Below, in pieces: positions 1-7,667 of a DNA stretch of 8,218 nt. Location: contig JAFTYN010000105.1 of NCBI GenBank assembly GCA_017461465.1, positions 1 to 8,218 on the forward strand, given 5' to 3'. Origin of the DNA: Bacilli bacterium. GTDB taxonomy: Bacteria; Bacillota_I; Bacilli_A; RF39; UBA660. The first letter of the stretch is position 1, and the number at the start of each line of letters is the position of its first letter. The notes beneath the pieces are model-generated. The model was not told the origin of the DNA. It searched no databases and saw nothing but the letters and a program-made list of their open reading frames with translations. The position numbers and the translations under genes were made by a program.

Positions 1-2
1 AT

Positions 3-503
3 GGACCTATTTTAGTAGTAGGAAATCATAAACATATTATGGATCAATGCTCTATAATAATATCTACAAAACGAGTTATTCATTATATGGCTAAAAAAGA
101 ATATTTTGATAATAAGAAAGTAGCATGGTTCTTTAAATTAGCAGGATGCATTCCTGTTAATAGACAAATTCATGATACAGAAGCTAAAGAAGCCGCACTT
201 GATGTATTAAAAGATGGTGGTGCTATAGGATTATTCCCAGAAGGAACAAGAAATAAAACAAAAGAATTCTTACTTCCATTTAAATTTGGTACAGTATCTA
301 TGGCTAGTAAAACAGATGCTACTATAGTACCATTTGGAGTAACAGGAGAATATAAGTTTAGAAGTAAAGACTTAGTAATTAGATTTGGTGAACCTTTTAA
401 AATAGGAGATATGACTTTAGAAGAAGCTAATGAAAAATTACGTAATGAAGTTGGAAAACTTATGCAAAAAAATTTAAAAGAACAAAAGAAATTAAATAAA
501 TAG
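3..503 (+). CDS. plsC: 1-acyl-sn-glycerol-3-phosphate acyltransferase (PlsC family), 5' end cut by the window
   Basis: This enzyme transfers a fatty acyl group to position 2 of lysophosphatidate to give phosphatidate, at the cytoplasmic face of the membrane. The frame is open from base 3, so the gene begins before the window; 166 residues are visible. The catalytic HX4D motif (NHKHIMD) is encoded at 24-44, mostly upstream of the first in-frame ATG at 39. That ATG codes the Met inside the motif, so it cannot be the real start. The other family blocks follow in order: GCIPVNR (144-164), FPEGTR (234-251, glycerol-phosphate binding) and VPFG (327-338). Family members are usually about 190-250 residues, so some 30-60 N-terminal residues, probably including a membrane segment, are missing. 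The tail is lysine-rich. The next gene starts 18 nt downstream with no terminator between, so the two are probably co-transcribed. The family is clear; the exact acyl acceptor is inferred. Confidence 0.93.
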   Translation, partial: GPILVVGNHKHIMDQCSIIISTKRVIHYMAKKEYFDNKKVAWFFKLAGCIPVNRQIHDTEAKEAALDVLKDGGAIGLFPEGTRNKTKEFLLPFKFGTVSMASKTDATIVPFGVTGEYKFRSKDLVIRFGEPFKIGDMTLEEANEKLRNEVGKLMQKNLKEQKKLNK

Positions 504-521
504 AAATGAGTTTAATGCAGT

Positions 522-3500
522 ATGAAGAAGATAGTTAATATAGGGATTGATGTTGGGTCAACAACAGTAAAAATGGTAGTCATGGATAGAAATGAGAATA
601 TTTTATATTCAGACTATAGGAGACATTTTTCAGATACTAAGAAAACTATCAAAGATTTATTTAATGAAGTATTAGATAAGTTTAAGGGTTATAGTTTCAA
701 AGTTGTATGTACAGGAAGTGGAGCTATAGCCCTTGCTTCGTATTTAAAGATCCCTTTTATTCAAGAAGTTATTGCTTGTAAAAATGCAATTAAAAAATAT
801 GCTCCAAGTGCTAATGTTGCTATAGAACTTGGTGGAGAAGATGCTAAAATTATTTATTTTGATTCAACTATAGAGCAAAGAATGAATGGTACTTGTGCTG
901 GTGGTACAGGAGCATTCTTAGATCAAATGGCCATTTTATTAAATACAACTACAGAAGGATTAAATGAACTTGCTAAAACAGGAACAACTATTTATCCAAT
1001 TGCATCAAGATGTGGAGTATTTGCTAAAACTGATATTCAACCACTTATAAATGAAGGTGCTAAAAAAGAAGATATTGCACTTTCAATTATGCAAGCTGTT
1101 GTAAACCAAACTATAAGTGGTCTTGCTTGTGGTAAACCAATAAGAGGTAATGTTATCTTTTTAGGTGGTCCACTTAATTATTTATCAATGTTAAAAGAAA
1201 GATTTATAAGAACTTTAGATTTAAAAGAAAATGAGATTATTACTCCAGAAGATGCAAGATTATTTGTATGTATAGGAGCTATTCTTGATGAAGAAAAGAG
1301 TAAAGAATATACATATGATGAAATGGTTAGATTAGTAAAAAGACTATCATATTTTAAAGAAAGTGAATCTACTAATCTAGATGCTTTATTTAAAGATGAA
1401 AAAGATTATCAAAACTTTTTAGATAGACATAATAAAAATAGTGTTCTAAAGAAAGACATAAGTACATATAAAGGTGATGTTTTTGTAGGAATAGATGCCG
1501 GTTCTACTACTGCTAAAGTAGTTGCTATTGACTATGAAGGTAACTTATTATATGAAAACTATAGATCTAATAAGGGTACACCAGTTGATACTATTAAAGA
1601 TATGATTTTAGATTTATATGATAAACTTCCTAAAGATACAGTTATAAGATTAGCTGGTTCTACTGGTTATGGTGAAATGCTTATTAAAACAGCATTTAAC
1701 CTAGATATAAGCGAAATAGAAACTATGGCTCACTATGAAGCTGCTAATTACTTTTTACCTGGTGTAGAAAGCATAATTGATATTGGTGGGCAAGATATGA
1801 AATATATTAAGATTAAAGATGGTGCAGTAGATACTATCATGCTTAATGAAGCTTGTTCATCTGGATGTGGTTCTTTTATAGAAACACTTTCTAAATCTCT
1901 TAATATAAGTATTGAAGAATTTGTTAATCTTGCTGTAAATTCTAAAAATCCTATTGATTTAGGTAGTAGATGTACAGTATTTATGAATTCTAAGATAAAA
2001 CAAACTCAAAAAGAAGGTAGACCACTAGGTGATATCTTTGCAGGACTTTCATATTCAGTAATAAGAAATGCCATTATGAAAGTTATGAAAATAAGAGATA
2101 TAAATACACTAGGAAGTAAAATAGTAGTGCAAGGTGGTACATTTTTAAATAATGCTGTATTAAGAGCATTTGAAAAAGTAACTGGAAAAGAAGTAGTAAG
2201 ACCTGATATAGCAGGTTTAATGGGAGCTTATGGAGTAGCTTTAATAGCACTTAATAATTATAAACAATATGATGATTTAGATATTAAATCTTCCATGCTT
2301 TCAAAAGAAGATATACTTAATCTTAAAGTAAAGACTACACATACAAGATGTCAAGGATGTGAAAACCACTGTAGTCTTACTATAAATATGTTTAATAAGA
2401 AAAGTTTTATTTCAGGTAATAGATGTGAACGTGGAAGTGGTAATAATGGTAGTAATTCTATGCTTCCTAATATGTATAAATGGAAGTATGATAGATTATT
2501 TAACTACTCATCACTTGAAATTCCTAGTCGAGGCATAATTGGTATTCCTAGAGTACTTAACATGTATGAAAACTACCCATTTTGGTTTACATTATTTACT
2601 AATTTAGGATTTAAAGTAATACTTTCAGATCATTCTAATCGTAATATATATGAAAAAGGTATAGAAAGTATGCCTTCAGAATCTGTTTGTTATCCTGCAA
2701 AGCTAGTACATGGCCATATAATTAATTTAATAGAAAAAGATGTTAAAACAATTTTTTATCCATGTATTATGTATGAAAATAAAGAATTCAAGTCTTGTGA
2801 TAATCATTATAACTGTCCAATTGTTCAGTCTTATTCTGAAGCTATAAAACTTAATGTTGAGGCATTAAGTGAAAATAATATTAAATTTATAAATCCGTTC
2901 TTACCACTAGAAAAGAAAGGATTATATAAACGTATAAAAGAATTAGATGAATTTAAAGAATACAACTTTAATGATTATGAACTTAAAAATGCCATTGAAA
3001 AGGCATTTGAAGAACAAGAAAAATTTAAAAAAGAGGTAAGAGAAAAAGGCGAAGAGTTTATCAAATATTTAGATGAACATAATGAAAAGGCAATTGTACT
3101 TGCTGGTAGGCCTTATCACCTTGATAAAGAAGTTAATCATGGCATTGATACAATGATTAATTCATTAGGTCTTGCTGTTTTAACTGAAGATTCTATATGT
3201 CATATGAGTAATATAGAATCTAAACTTAGAGTAATAGATCAGTGGGCATATCATTCTAGAGTTTATCATGCTGCTGATGTAGTATCTAGACATGATAATT
3301 TAGAACTAGTTAATTTAAATTCATTTGGATGCGGACTAGACGCTATTATTACAGATCAAACTGAAGAAATACTTAAACGTAATGGTAAATTATATACTAC
3401 TATTAAAATAGATGAAATAAATAACTTAGGTGCTGTAAAAATACGTATTAGATCACTTATAGCATCAATGAATAAAAGAGAAAATCTTAAAAATTATGAG

Positions 3501-4745
3501 CCATATGTATATGAGAAAAATTATTTTAAAAAAGAAGATTTAAAACATACTATTTTATTTCCAGATATGACTCCATTTCATATGCCACTTTTTGAATCAT
3601 TATTAAAATCAGAAAATTATAATGTAGTTTATTTAAATAAGACAACTGATGATACAGTAGAAACAGGTTTAAAATATGTAAATAATGATGCTTGTTATCC
3701 TGCTGTAATAGTAGTTGGGCAGCTTATTGAAGCATTGCAAAGTGGTAAATATGATATTGAAAATACAAGCGTTATTATAACTCAAACAGGTGGAGGATGC
3801 CGTGCTACTAATTATATTGGATTAATTAGAAAAGCATTAAAGGATGCAGGATTATCTAAAGTATCAATTCTTTCTTTTAACTTTAGTGGACTTGAAAAAG
3901 AGCAAGCTTTTAAAATAACACCAAGATTAGGTAATAAATTAATTCAGGCTGTTTTATATGGTGACTTACTTATGAAATTATTATATGCTACTAGACCTTA
4001 TGAAAAAGTAGAAGGTACTAGTGATAATTTATATGATAAATGGAGTAAGAAAGTATATATTGATGTTGCTAAAGGTGATATTAAAGAGTTTAAGAAAAAT
4101 GTTAATGATATTATAGATGATTTTGAAAATGTTAAAGTATCACGTAAAAAACTACCTAAAGTAGGTATAGTGGGTGAAATACTAATTAAATATCATAGTT
4201 TTGGTAATAATGATTTAGTAAAGAAACTTGAAAAAGAAGGTGCTGAAGTAATAGTACCTGAACTTATGGGATTTGTTAAGTACTGTGCATATAATTCTAT
4301 CGTAAAACAAAATTTATTTAAAACAAGTAAAACTACTGCATTTATTTATAAAGAAGCATTAAATATATTTGATATGTATGAAAAACCAATTAAGAAGAGA
4401 TTAGAAAAAACTAGATATAGAAATGTTACAGATATTTATAAACTTGCAAGTAATGTAGAAGGAATACTATCTACTGGTAATCAAACTGGTGAAGGATGGT
4501 TCTTAACAGCAGAAATGGTAGAACTTATAAATGAAGATGTACCTAATATTGTGTGTGTACAACCATTTGCATGTCTTCCAAATCATATTGTAGGTAAAGC
4601 TGTAATAAAGAAAATAAGAAGTTTATATCCTGATAGTAATATAGTTGCAATCGATTATGATCCAGGTGCTAGTCATACTAATCAAGTTAATCGCATTAAA
4701 TTAATGCTTACTGTCGCAAAAGAAAACATAAAAAAGACTAACTAA
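522..4745 (+). CDS. giant acyl-CoA dehydratase activase-related protein (two activase domains plus DUF2229 and HgdB-like regions)
   Basis: The protein has 1407 residues. Residues ~5-255 and ~319-577 are two BadF/BadG/HgdC-type ATPase domains (ASKHA fold). Each has a DxGSTT phosphate loop (D10, D325), a second GG(E/Q)DxK loop (104-109, 422-427) and a paired-cysteine cluster site: C125/C164 in the first, C445/C484 in the second, both 39 residues apart. In HgdC dimers such cysteines hold one [4Fe-4S] at the subunit interface, so here the pair may form an intramolecular pseudodimer (inference). A CX2CX3CX17C module follows (C610, C613, C617, C635). Next is a DUF2229-like region (SVCYPA at 721-726, GRPYH at 862-866). 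After it come a second HgdB-like region (DACYPA at 1056-1061, GGGC at 1090-1093) and a conserved C-terminus (QPFACLPNH, 1347-1355). The length matches the usual ~1400 residues of this COG1924/COG3580/COG3581 family, whose substrate is unknown to me. The ATG at 522 fits the family N-terminus although its Shine-Dalgarno site is weak. It probably shares an operon with plsC. Confidence 0.93.
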   Translation: MKKIVNIGIDVGSTTVKMVVMDRNENILYSDYRRHFSDTKKTIKDLFNEVLDKFKGYSFKVVCTGSGAIALASYLKIPFIQEVIACKNAIKKYAPSANVAIELGGEDAKIIYFDSTIEQRMNGTCAGGTGAFLDQMAILLNTTTEGLNELAKTGTTIYPIASRCGVFAKTDIQPLINEGAKKEDIALSIMQAVVNQTISGLACGKPIRGNVIFLGGPLNYLSMLKERFIRTLDLKENEIITPEDARLFVCIGAILDEEKSKEYTYDEMVRLVKRLSYFKESESTNLDALFKDEKDYQNFLDRHNKNSVLKKDISTYKGDVFVGIDAGSTTAKVVAIDYEGNLLYENYRSNKGTPVDTIKDMILDLYDKLPKDTVIRLAGSTGYGEMLIKTAFNLDISEIETMAHYEAANYFLPGVESIIDIGGQDMKYIKIKDGAVDTIMLNEACSSGCGSFIETLSKSLNISIEEFVNLAVNSKNPIDLGSRCTVFMNSKIKQTQKEGRPLGDIFAGLSYSVIRNAIMKVMKIRDINTLGSKIVVQGGTFLNNAVLRAFEKVTGKEVVRPDIAGLMGAYGVALIALNNYKQYDDLDIKSSMLSKEDILNLKVKTTHTRCQGCENHCSLTINMFNKKSFISGNRCERGSGNNGSNSMLPNMYKWKYDRLFNYSSLEIPSRGIIGIPRVLNMYENYPFWFTLFTNLGFKVILSDHSNRNIYEKGIESMPSESVCYPAKLVHGHIINLIEKDVKTIFYPCIMYENKEFKSCDNHYNCPIVQSYSEAIKLNVEALSENNIKFINPFLPLEKKGLYKRIKELDEFKEYNFNDYELKNAIEKAFEEQEKFKKEVREKGEEFIKYLDEHNEKAIVLAGRPYHLDKEVNHGIDTMINSLGLAVLTEDSICHMSNIESKLRVIDQWAYHSRVYHAADVVSRHDNLELVNLNSFGCGLDAIITDQTEEILKRNGKLYTTIKIDEINNLGAVKIRIRSLIASMNKRENLKNYEPYVYEKNYFKKEDLKHTILFPDMTPFHMPLFESLLKSENYNVVYLNKTTDDTVETGLKYVNNDACYPAVIVVGQLIEALQSGKYDIENTSVIITQTGGGCRATNYIGLIRKALKDAGLSKVSILSFNFSGLEKEQAFKITPRLGNKLIQAVLYGDLLMKLLYATRPYEKVEGTSDNLYDKWSKKVYIDVAKGDIKEFKKNVNDIIDDFENVKVSRKKLPKVGIVGEILIKYHSFGNNDLVKKLEKEGAEVIVPELMGFVKYCAYNSIVKQNLFKTSKTTAFIYKEALNIFDMYEKPIKKRLEKTRYRNVTDIYKLASNVEGILSTGNQTGEGWFLTAEMVELINEDVPNIVCVQPFACLPNHIVGKAVIKKIRSLYPDSNIVAIDYDPGASHTNQVNRIKLMLTVAKENIKKTN

Positions 4746-4767
4746 TTTAACTTAGTTAGTTTTTTTT
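4737..4767 (+). terminator. rho-independent terminator of the plsC-activase unit
   Basis: A perfect 9-bp stem, ACTAACTAA (4737-4745) with TTAGTTAGT (4752-4760), encloses a 6-nt loop and is followed by seven T's (4761-4767). The A-run at 4730-4735 can pair with the T-run, so the hairpin may lengthen and might also work on the other strand. The stem is AT-rich but uninterrupted. The activase stop codon TAA (4743-4745) lies inside the left arm, so the last two sense codons (Thr, Asn) are also part of the hairpin. Confidence 0.85.
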
Positions 4768-4778
4768 ATAAATAAAAG

Positions 4779-4805
4779 TATGATAAAATAAACATTGGAA
4801 GTGAT
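4779..4805 (+). promoter_or_regulatory. promoter and ribosome binding site for the two-component/lipid kinase operon
   Basis: An extended -10 element, TGaTAAAAT (TG at 4781-4782, hexamer 4784-4789), lies just after the upstream terminator. An alternative hexamer, TATGAT, overlaps it at 4779-4784. No good -35 box is visible; the T-run of the terminator occupies that position, which fits an extended -10 promoter. Transcription would begin near 4795. GGAAGTGAT (4797-4805) is the Shine-Dalgarno site, 3 nt before the ATG at 4809, so the leader would be very short. I saw no convincing operator repeat here. Confidence 0.6.
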
Positions 4806-4808
4806 ATT

Positions 4809-5498
4809 ATGCAAAGAATACTTATAGTAGATGATGAAAGAGATATTGCAGAATTAATTAGTGATACTCTTATAGATGAAGGATATGATACTGTAATAAA
4901 AACAAGTGGGGAAGATGCTTTATCTGAAATTGAATCTAATCCATCTTTTGATTTAATTTTACTTGATATAATGATGCCAGGTATGAGTGGTACTGAACTT
5001 TGTAATAAAGTAAGAGATAAAGTAAAGTGTCCAATAATATTTGTAAGTGCAAAATCAAGTACTGTAGATAAATTACTAGGGTTTGAATTAGGTGCTGATG
5101 ATTATATAGCAAAACCATTTGATATATATGAATTAGTAGCAAGAGTAAAAGCACATCTTAGAAGAGAAGATAGATCTAAAATAATTGTAGACGATAATAT
5201 TCTAGAAATAGGAGAAATTAAGGTAGTTAAAGAAAGCTATGAAACATATGTTAATAACAAAAAAATAGATATTTCTACTCGTGAATTTGAAGTACTTTAT
5301 TATTTAATGAAAAATGCCGGTATAGTATTAACTAAAGAACAAATATTTGATTCAGTTTGGGGCAAAGATTATGGTGATTTAGGTACAGTAGCAGTTCATA
5401 TAAAAAGTTTAAGAAATAAAATAGATAAGGATGAAAAATATATTAAAACCATTTGGGGTGTTGGATATAAATTCATCAAGGTAATTGATAATGATTAA
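4809..5498 (+). CDS. OmpR/PhoB-family two-component response regulator
   Basis: This is a DNA-binding transcription regulator activated by phosphorylation from its partner kinase, encoded next. The 229 residues match the usual 220-240. The receiver domain (~2-117) has the acidic pair D8/D9, the phosphoacceptor D53 (LLDIMMPG), the switch residue S80 and the conserved K102 in AKPF. A short linker leads to a winged-helix effector domain (~132-226) with the family signatures STREFEVLYYL, a recognition-helix region around VAVHIKSLRNKI and the GVGYKF wing near the end. The start has a good Shine-Dalgarno site 3 nt upstream. Its stop overlaps the start of the histidine kinase by 8 nt, indicating translational coupling. 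It is first in a three-gene operon, so it may regulate its own promoter (inference). The genes it controls cannot be read from the sequence; the linked lipid kinase suggests a membrane or envelope theme. Confidence 0.95.
   Translation: MQRILIVDDERDIAELISDTLIDEGYDTVIKTSGEDALSEIESNPSFDLILLDIMMPGMSGTELCNKVRDKVKCPIIFVSAKSSTVDKLLGFELGADDYIAKPFDIYELVARVKAHLRREDRSKIIVDDNILEIGEIKVVKESYETYVNNKKIDISTREFEVLYYLMKNAGIVLTKEQIFDSVWGKDYGDLGTVAVHIKSLRNKIDKDEKYIKTIWGVGYKFIKVIDND
5478..5482 (+). promoter_or_regulatory. Shine-Dalgarno site that decides the histidine kinase start
   Basis: AAGGT lies 8 nt before the ATG at 5491, a normal spacing. The in-frame TTG at 5485 is only 2 nt away, too close to use this site, and the ATG at 5506 has only a weak AAGA upstream. 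The ATG at 5491 is therefore the best start. It lies within the last codons of the response regulator gene. Confidence 0.7.
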
Positions 5499-6774
5499 GA
5501 ATAATATGAAATATAAAGCAATTAGAATAATTGCTATTATATTTTTAGTAAATGTTATACTTATTTCTGCTTACTGTAATATATTTTTAAATAAGAATAT
5601 GAAACTTGGCATAGATGCCACTAAAGATAAAGTTAATGATGATTTAAATATAATAATTGAAGAATTAGAATCACAAAAAAATATAGATAAAGATCTTTTA
5701 GAGAACATAAGTAATAAATATGGTGTAGAACTTTATTTAGAAGATTCATCTAATAATATAGTTTATTCTAATATAGAAGAACATAATTTTAATTATTCTA
5801 AAAATAAACTTATTAATATTAATAATAAAAGTTATTCTTTGATGATATCAAAAGAACTAGATGTATCAGTATCTAGTATTATAAAAAAATTATTATTTTT
5901 AGAATTATTTATAATATTATTAACTGCTATAGTAGTAACAGTTTTTGTTAATAAAAAGATATTAAAACCTATTTTTTATCTAAGATATGATATGCTTGCA
6001 TATAAAAATGGAATACTTCCTAAATTTAGACCTAAAAAACAAGATATATATGAACTTCAAAATTACTTTGTTAATTTAACAGAAGCACTAGAAGAAGAAA
6101 AACAAAAACACAATAGTGTTATAGCATCAATATCACATGATATTAAAACACCACTTACTTCTATTTTAGGATATACTTCTAGATTAGAAAATGCTAATCT
6201 TTCTGAAGAAGTAAAACAAAAATATATAGTTAAAATAGGAAGCAAGGCCCTTGCTATGAAAGAAATAATGGATGAGTTTGATGATTATTTAGGAAGTTCT
6301 TTAAATGGTAATCTTCATAAAGAACCAATTACAAGTAAAGAATTATTTAGAATGATTGAAAATGATTATGAGGATGACTTAGAAGATAAACATATTAAAC
6401 TTAAACTTAAAAATAATGTAAAAAAAGGTGTTCTTGTAGTAGATATAAATAAGTTAAAAAGAGTATTTAGTAATATCATAGGTAATAGTGTTAGACATAT
6501 GAATAAAGAAGAAGGTTTAATTGTTATTACTTTAAATAAAAGAAAGAATTATTATGAATTTAGTATATCTGATAATGGTGAAGGTATAAAAGAAGAAAAT
6601 ATACATAAAATATTTGACCCTTTATTTACAACAGATCCATCTAGAAAAATATCAGGTTTAGGACTTTCAATTTGTAAGCAAATAATTGAACTTCATGATG
6701 GCGAAATATATGCTAAAAATAATAGAAATGCAGGCGTAACAATAACTTTTAAAATAAAAGACAATAAGGAGTAA
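5491..6774 (+). CDS. membrane sensor histidine kinase, partner of the preceding response regulator
   Basis: The kinase senses an external or membrane signal, autophosphorylates and passes phosphate to the regulator encoded just upstream. With the ATG at 5491 it has 427 residues. A hydrophobic segment at ~10-30 and a second at ~133-153 flank a ~100-residue extracytoplasmic region rich in Asn, Lys and Asp with no domain I recognise. A HAMP-like linker (KPI near 159, DIYELQNYF near 185-193) leads to the dimerisation helix with phosphoacceptor H216 (SISHDIKTP). The ATPase domain has an N box with N328 and N332, the G1 box DNGEGI (361-366), the F box IFDPLF and the G2 box GLGLS (389-393), so all catalytic motifs are present. 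It overlaps the regulator gene by 8 nt and lies 2 nt before the lipid kinase gene. The stimulus is unknown. Confidence 0.94.
   Translation: MIKNNMKYKAIRIIAIIFLVNVILISAYCNIFLNKNMKLGIDATKDKVNDDLNIIIEELESQKNIDKDLLENISNKYGVELYLEDSSNNIVYSNIEEHNFNYSKNKLININNKSYSLMISKELDVSVSSIIKKLLFLELFIILLTAIVVTVFVNKKILKPIFYLRYDMLAYKNGILPKFRPKKQDIYELQNYFVNLTEALEEEKQKHNSVIASISHDIKTPLTSILGYTSRLENANLSEEVKQKYIVKIGSKALAMKEIMDEFDDYLGSSLNGNLHKEPITSKELFRMIENDYEDDLEDKHIKLKLKNNVKKGVLVVDINKLKRVFSNIIGNSVRHMNKEEGLIVITLNKRKNYYEFSISDNGEGIKEENIHKIFDPLFTTDPSRKISGLGLSICKQIIELHDGEIYAKNNRNAGVTITFKIKDNKE
6766..6771 (+). promoter_or_regulatory. ribosome binding site of the lipid kinase gene
   Basis: AAGGAG lies 5 nt before the ATG at 6777, inside the last codons of the histidine kinase gene. 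It is the most canonical Shine-Dalgarno site in the window and supports the 2-nt-spaced operon arrangement and the chosen start. Confidence 0.75.
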
Positions 6775-6776
6775 TT

Positions 6777-7667
6777 ATGAAATATGTATTTATAGTAAAT
6801 CCAAAATCTGGTAAAGGAAAGGCTTTAGAAATTTCTAAAAAGATTGAAGAAGTATGTATAAAAAGAGGTATAGATTATGAAATAGTTTATACTGAAAGAC
6901 CAAAAGATGCTACTTTAATTGCAAAAGAATTTAAGCGTGATAAATGCGTAATTTTTAGTGTTGGTGGTGATGGCACTGTTAATGAAGTTATGAGAGGAGT
7001 AATCGATACTAAAAATATGCTTGGTGTTATTCCAGGAGGATCTGGAAATGATTTTTATAAGATGTTAGATGGTTCTTATAAGCTATATCAAGAATGTGAT
7101 ATTGGTAAAGTAAATAGTGAATATTTTATTAATACTTTTTCTATAGGAATAGATGCCGATATATGTGATAATCTAATAGTTATGAGAAGAAAAAATATAC
7201 CAGCTAGTCAAATATATAATGCAAGTTTAGTATATACATTTTTGAAATATAAGGATAAACCTCTTGAAATAGAAATTAATGGTGAAGTTATAAAAGATAA
7301 TGTTACTCTTTTAAGTGTATGTAATGGTAGAGTATATGGTGGAGGGTATAAAATAGCACCTAATGCTTACATAGATGATGGTATGTTTGATGTTTATTTA
7401 GCCACTAATGTACCAAAAGCAAAAATACCTGGATTAGTTTTAAAAGTAAAAGATGGAAAACATGAAAGTTCAAAATATGTTAGACATTTTAAAACAGATA
7501 GAATTAAAATAAAATCTCCTTCTTTAGTTATTGCAGAAATAGACGGTGAAGTAATAGAAGAAAAAGAATTTGATATAAAATTACTTGATCAAAAGATTGT
7601 AATATATCATAATAATGATTTTGTAAATGAGTGCTTAGATAAACCAAAACACTTAGTAAAATCTTGA
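6777..7667 (+). CDS. diacylglycerol kinase-family lipid kinase (YegS/DgkB type)
   Basis: This family uses ATP to phosphorylate diacylglycerol or related lipids, most often giving phosphatidate and recycling diacylglycerol released by lipoteichoic acid or other envelope synthesis. The 296 residues match the usual ~290-310. The N-terminal Rossmann-like catalytic domain has NPKSGKG (8-14), the nucleotide-binding GGDGT (63-67) and PGGSGNDF (86-93), where the usual GTGN is GSGN. SIGIDAD (122-128) begins the beta-rich C-terminal domain. DDGMFDV (200-206) and the IDGE motif (255-258), near the proposed catalytic base, are present. There is no signal peptide or membrane span, so it is probably a soluble protein acting at the membrane. 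It is the last gene of the two-component operon and no terminator is visible after it. It ends in tandem in-frame stops TGA-TAA. Sphingoid or other lipid substrates cannot be excluded. Confidence 0.93.
   Translation: MKYVFIVNPKSGKGKALEISKKIEEVCIKRGIDYEIVYTERPKDATLIAKEFKRDKCVIFSVGGDGTVNEVMRGVIDTKNMLGVIPGGSGNDFYKMLDGSYKLYQECDIGKVNSEYFINTFSIGIDADICDNLIVMRRKNIPASQIYNASLVYTFLKYKDKPLEIEINGEVIKDNVTLLSVCNGRVYGGGYKIAPNAYIDDGMFDVYLATNVPKAKIPGLVLKVKDGKHESSKYVRHFKTDRIKIKSPSLVIAEIDGEVIEEKEFDIKLLDQKIVIYHNNDFVNECLDKPKHLVKS

Noticed and set aside
39..503. The ATG at 39 as the start of the acyltransferase gene
   Set aside because: The frame is open upstream to base 3 and encodes the catalytic His of HX4D before this ATG, so starting here would remove the active site. 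The gene is truncated by the window edge.
4936..5154. Minus-strand reading frame of 72 codons
   Set aside because: It lies wholly inside the well-supported response regulator gene, is made almost only of Leu, Ile, Tyr and Gln from complementary AT-rich codons, and has no family resemblance.
5485..5490. TTG at 5485 as the histidine kinase start
   Set aside because: It is only 2 nt from the AAGGT site, and the ATG at 5491 has proper spacing.
6063..6245. Minus-strand reading frame of 60 codons
   Set aside because: It is a shadow of the histidine kinase dimerisation region, with no domain, promoter or ribosome site of its own.
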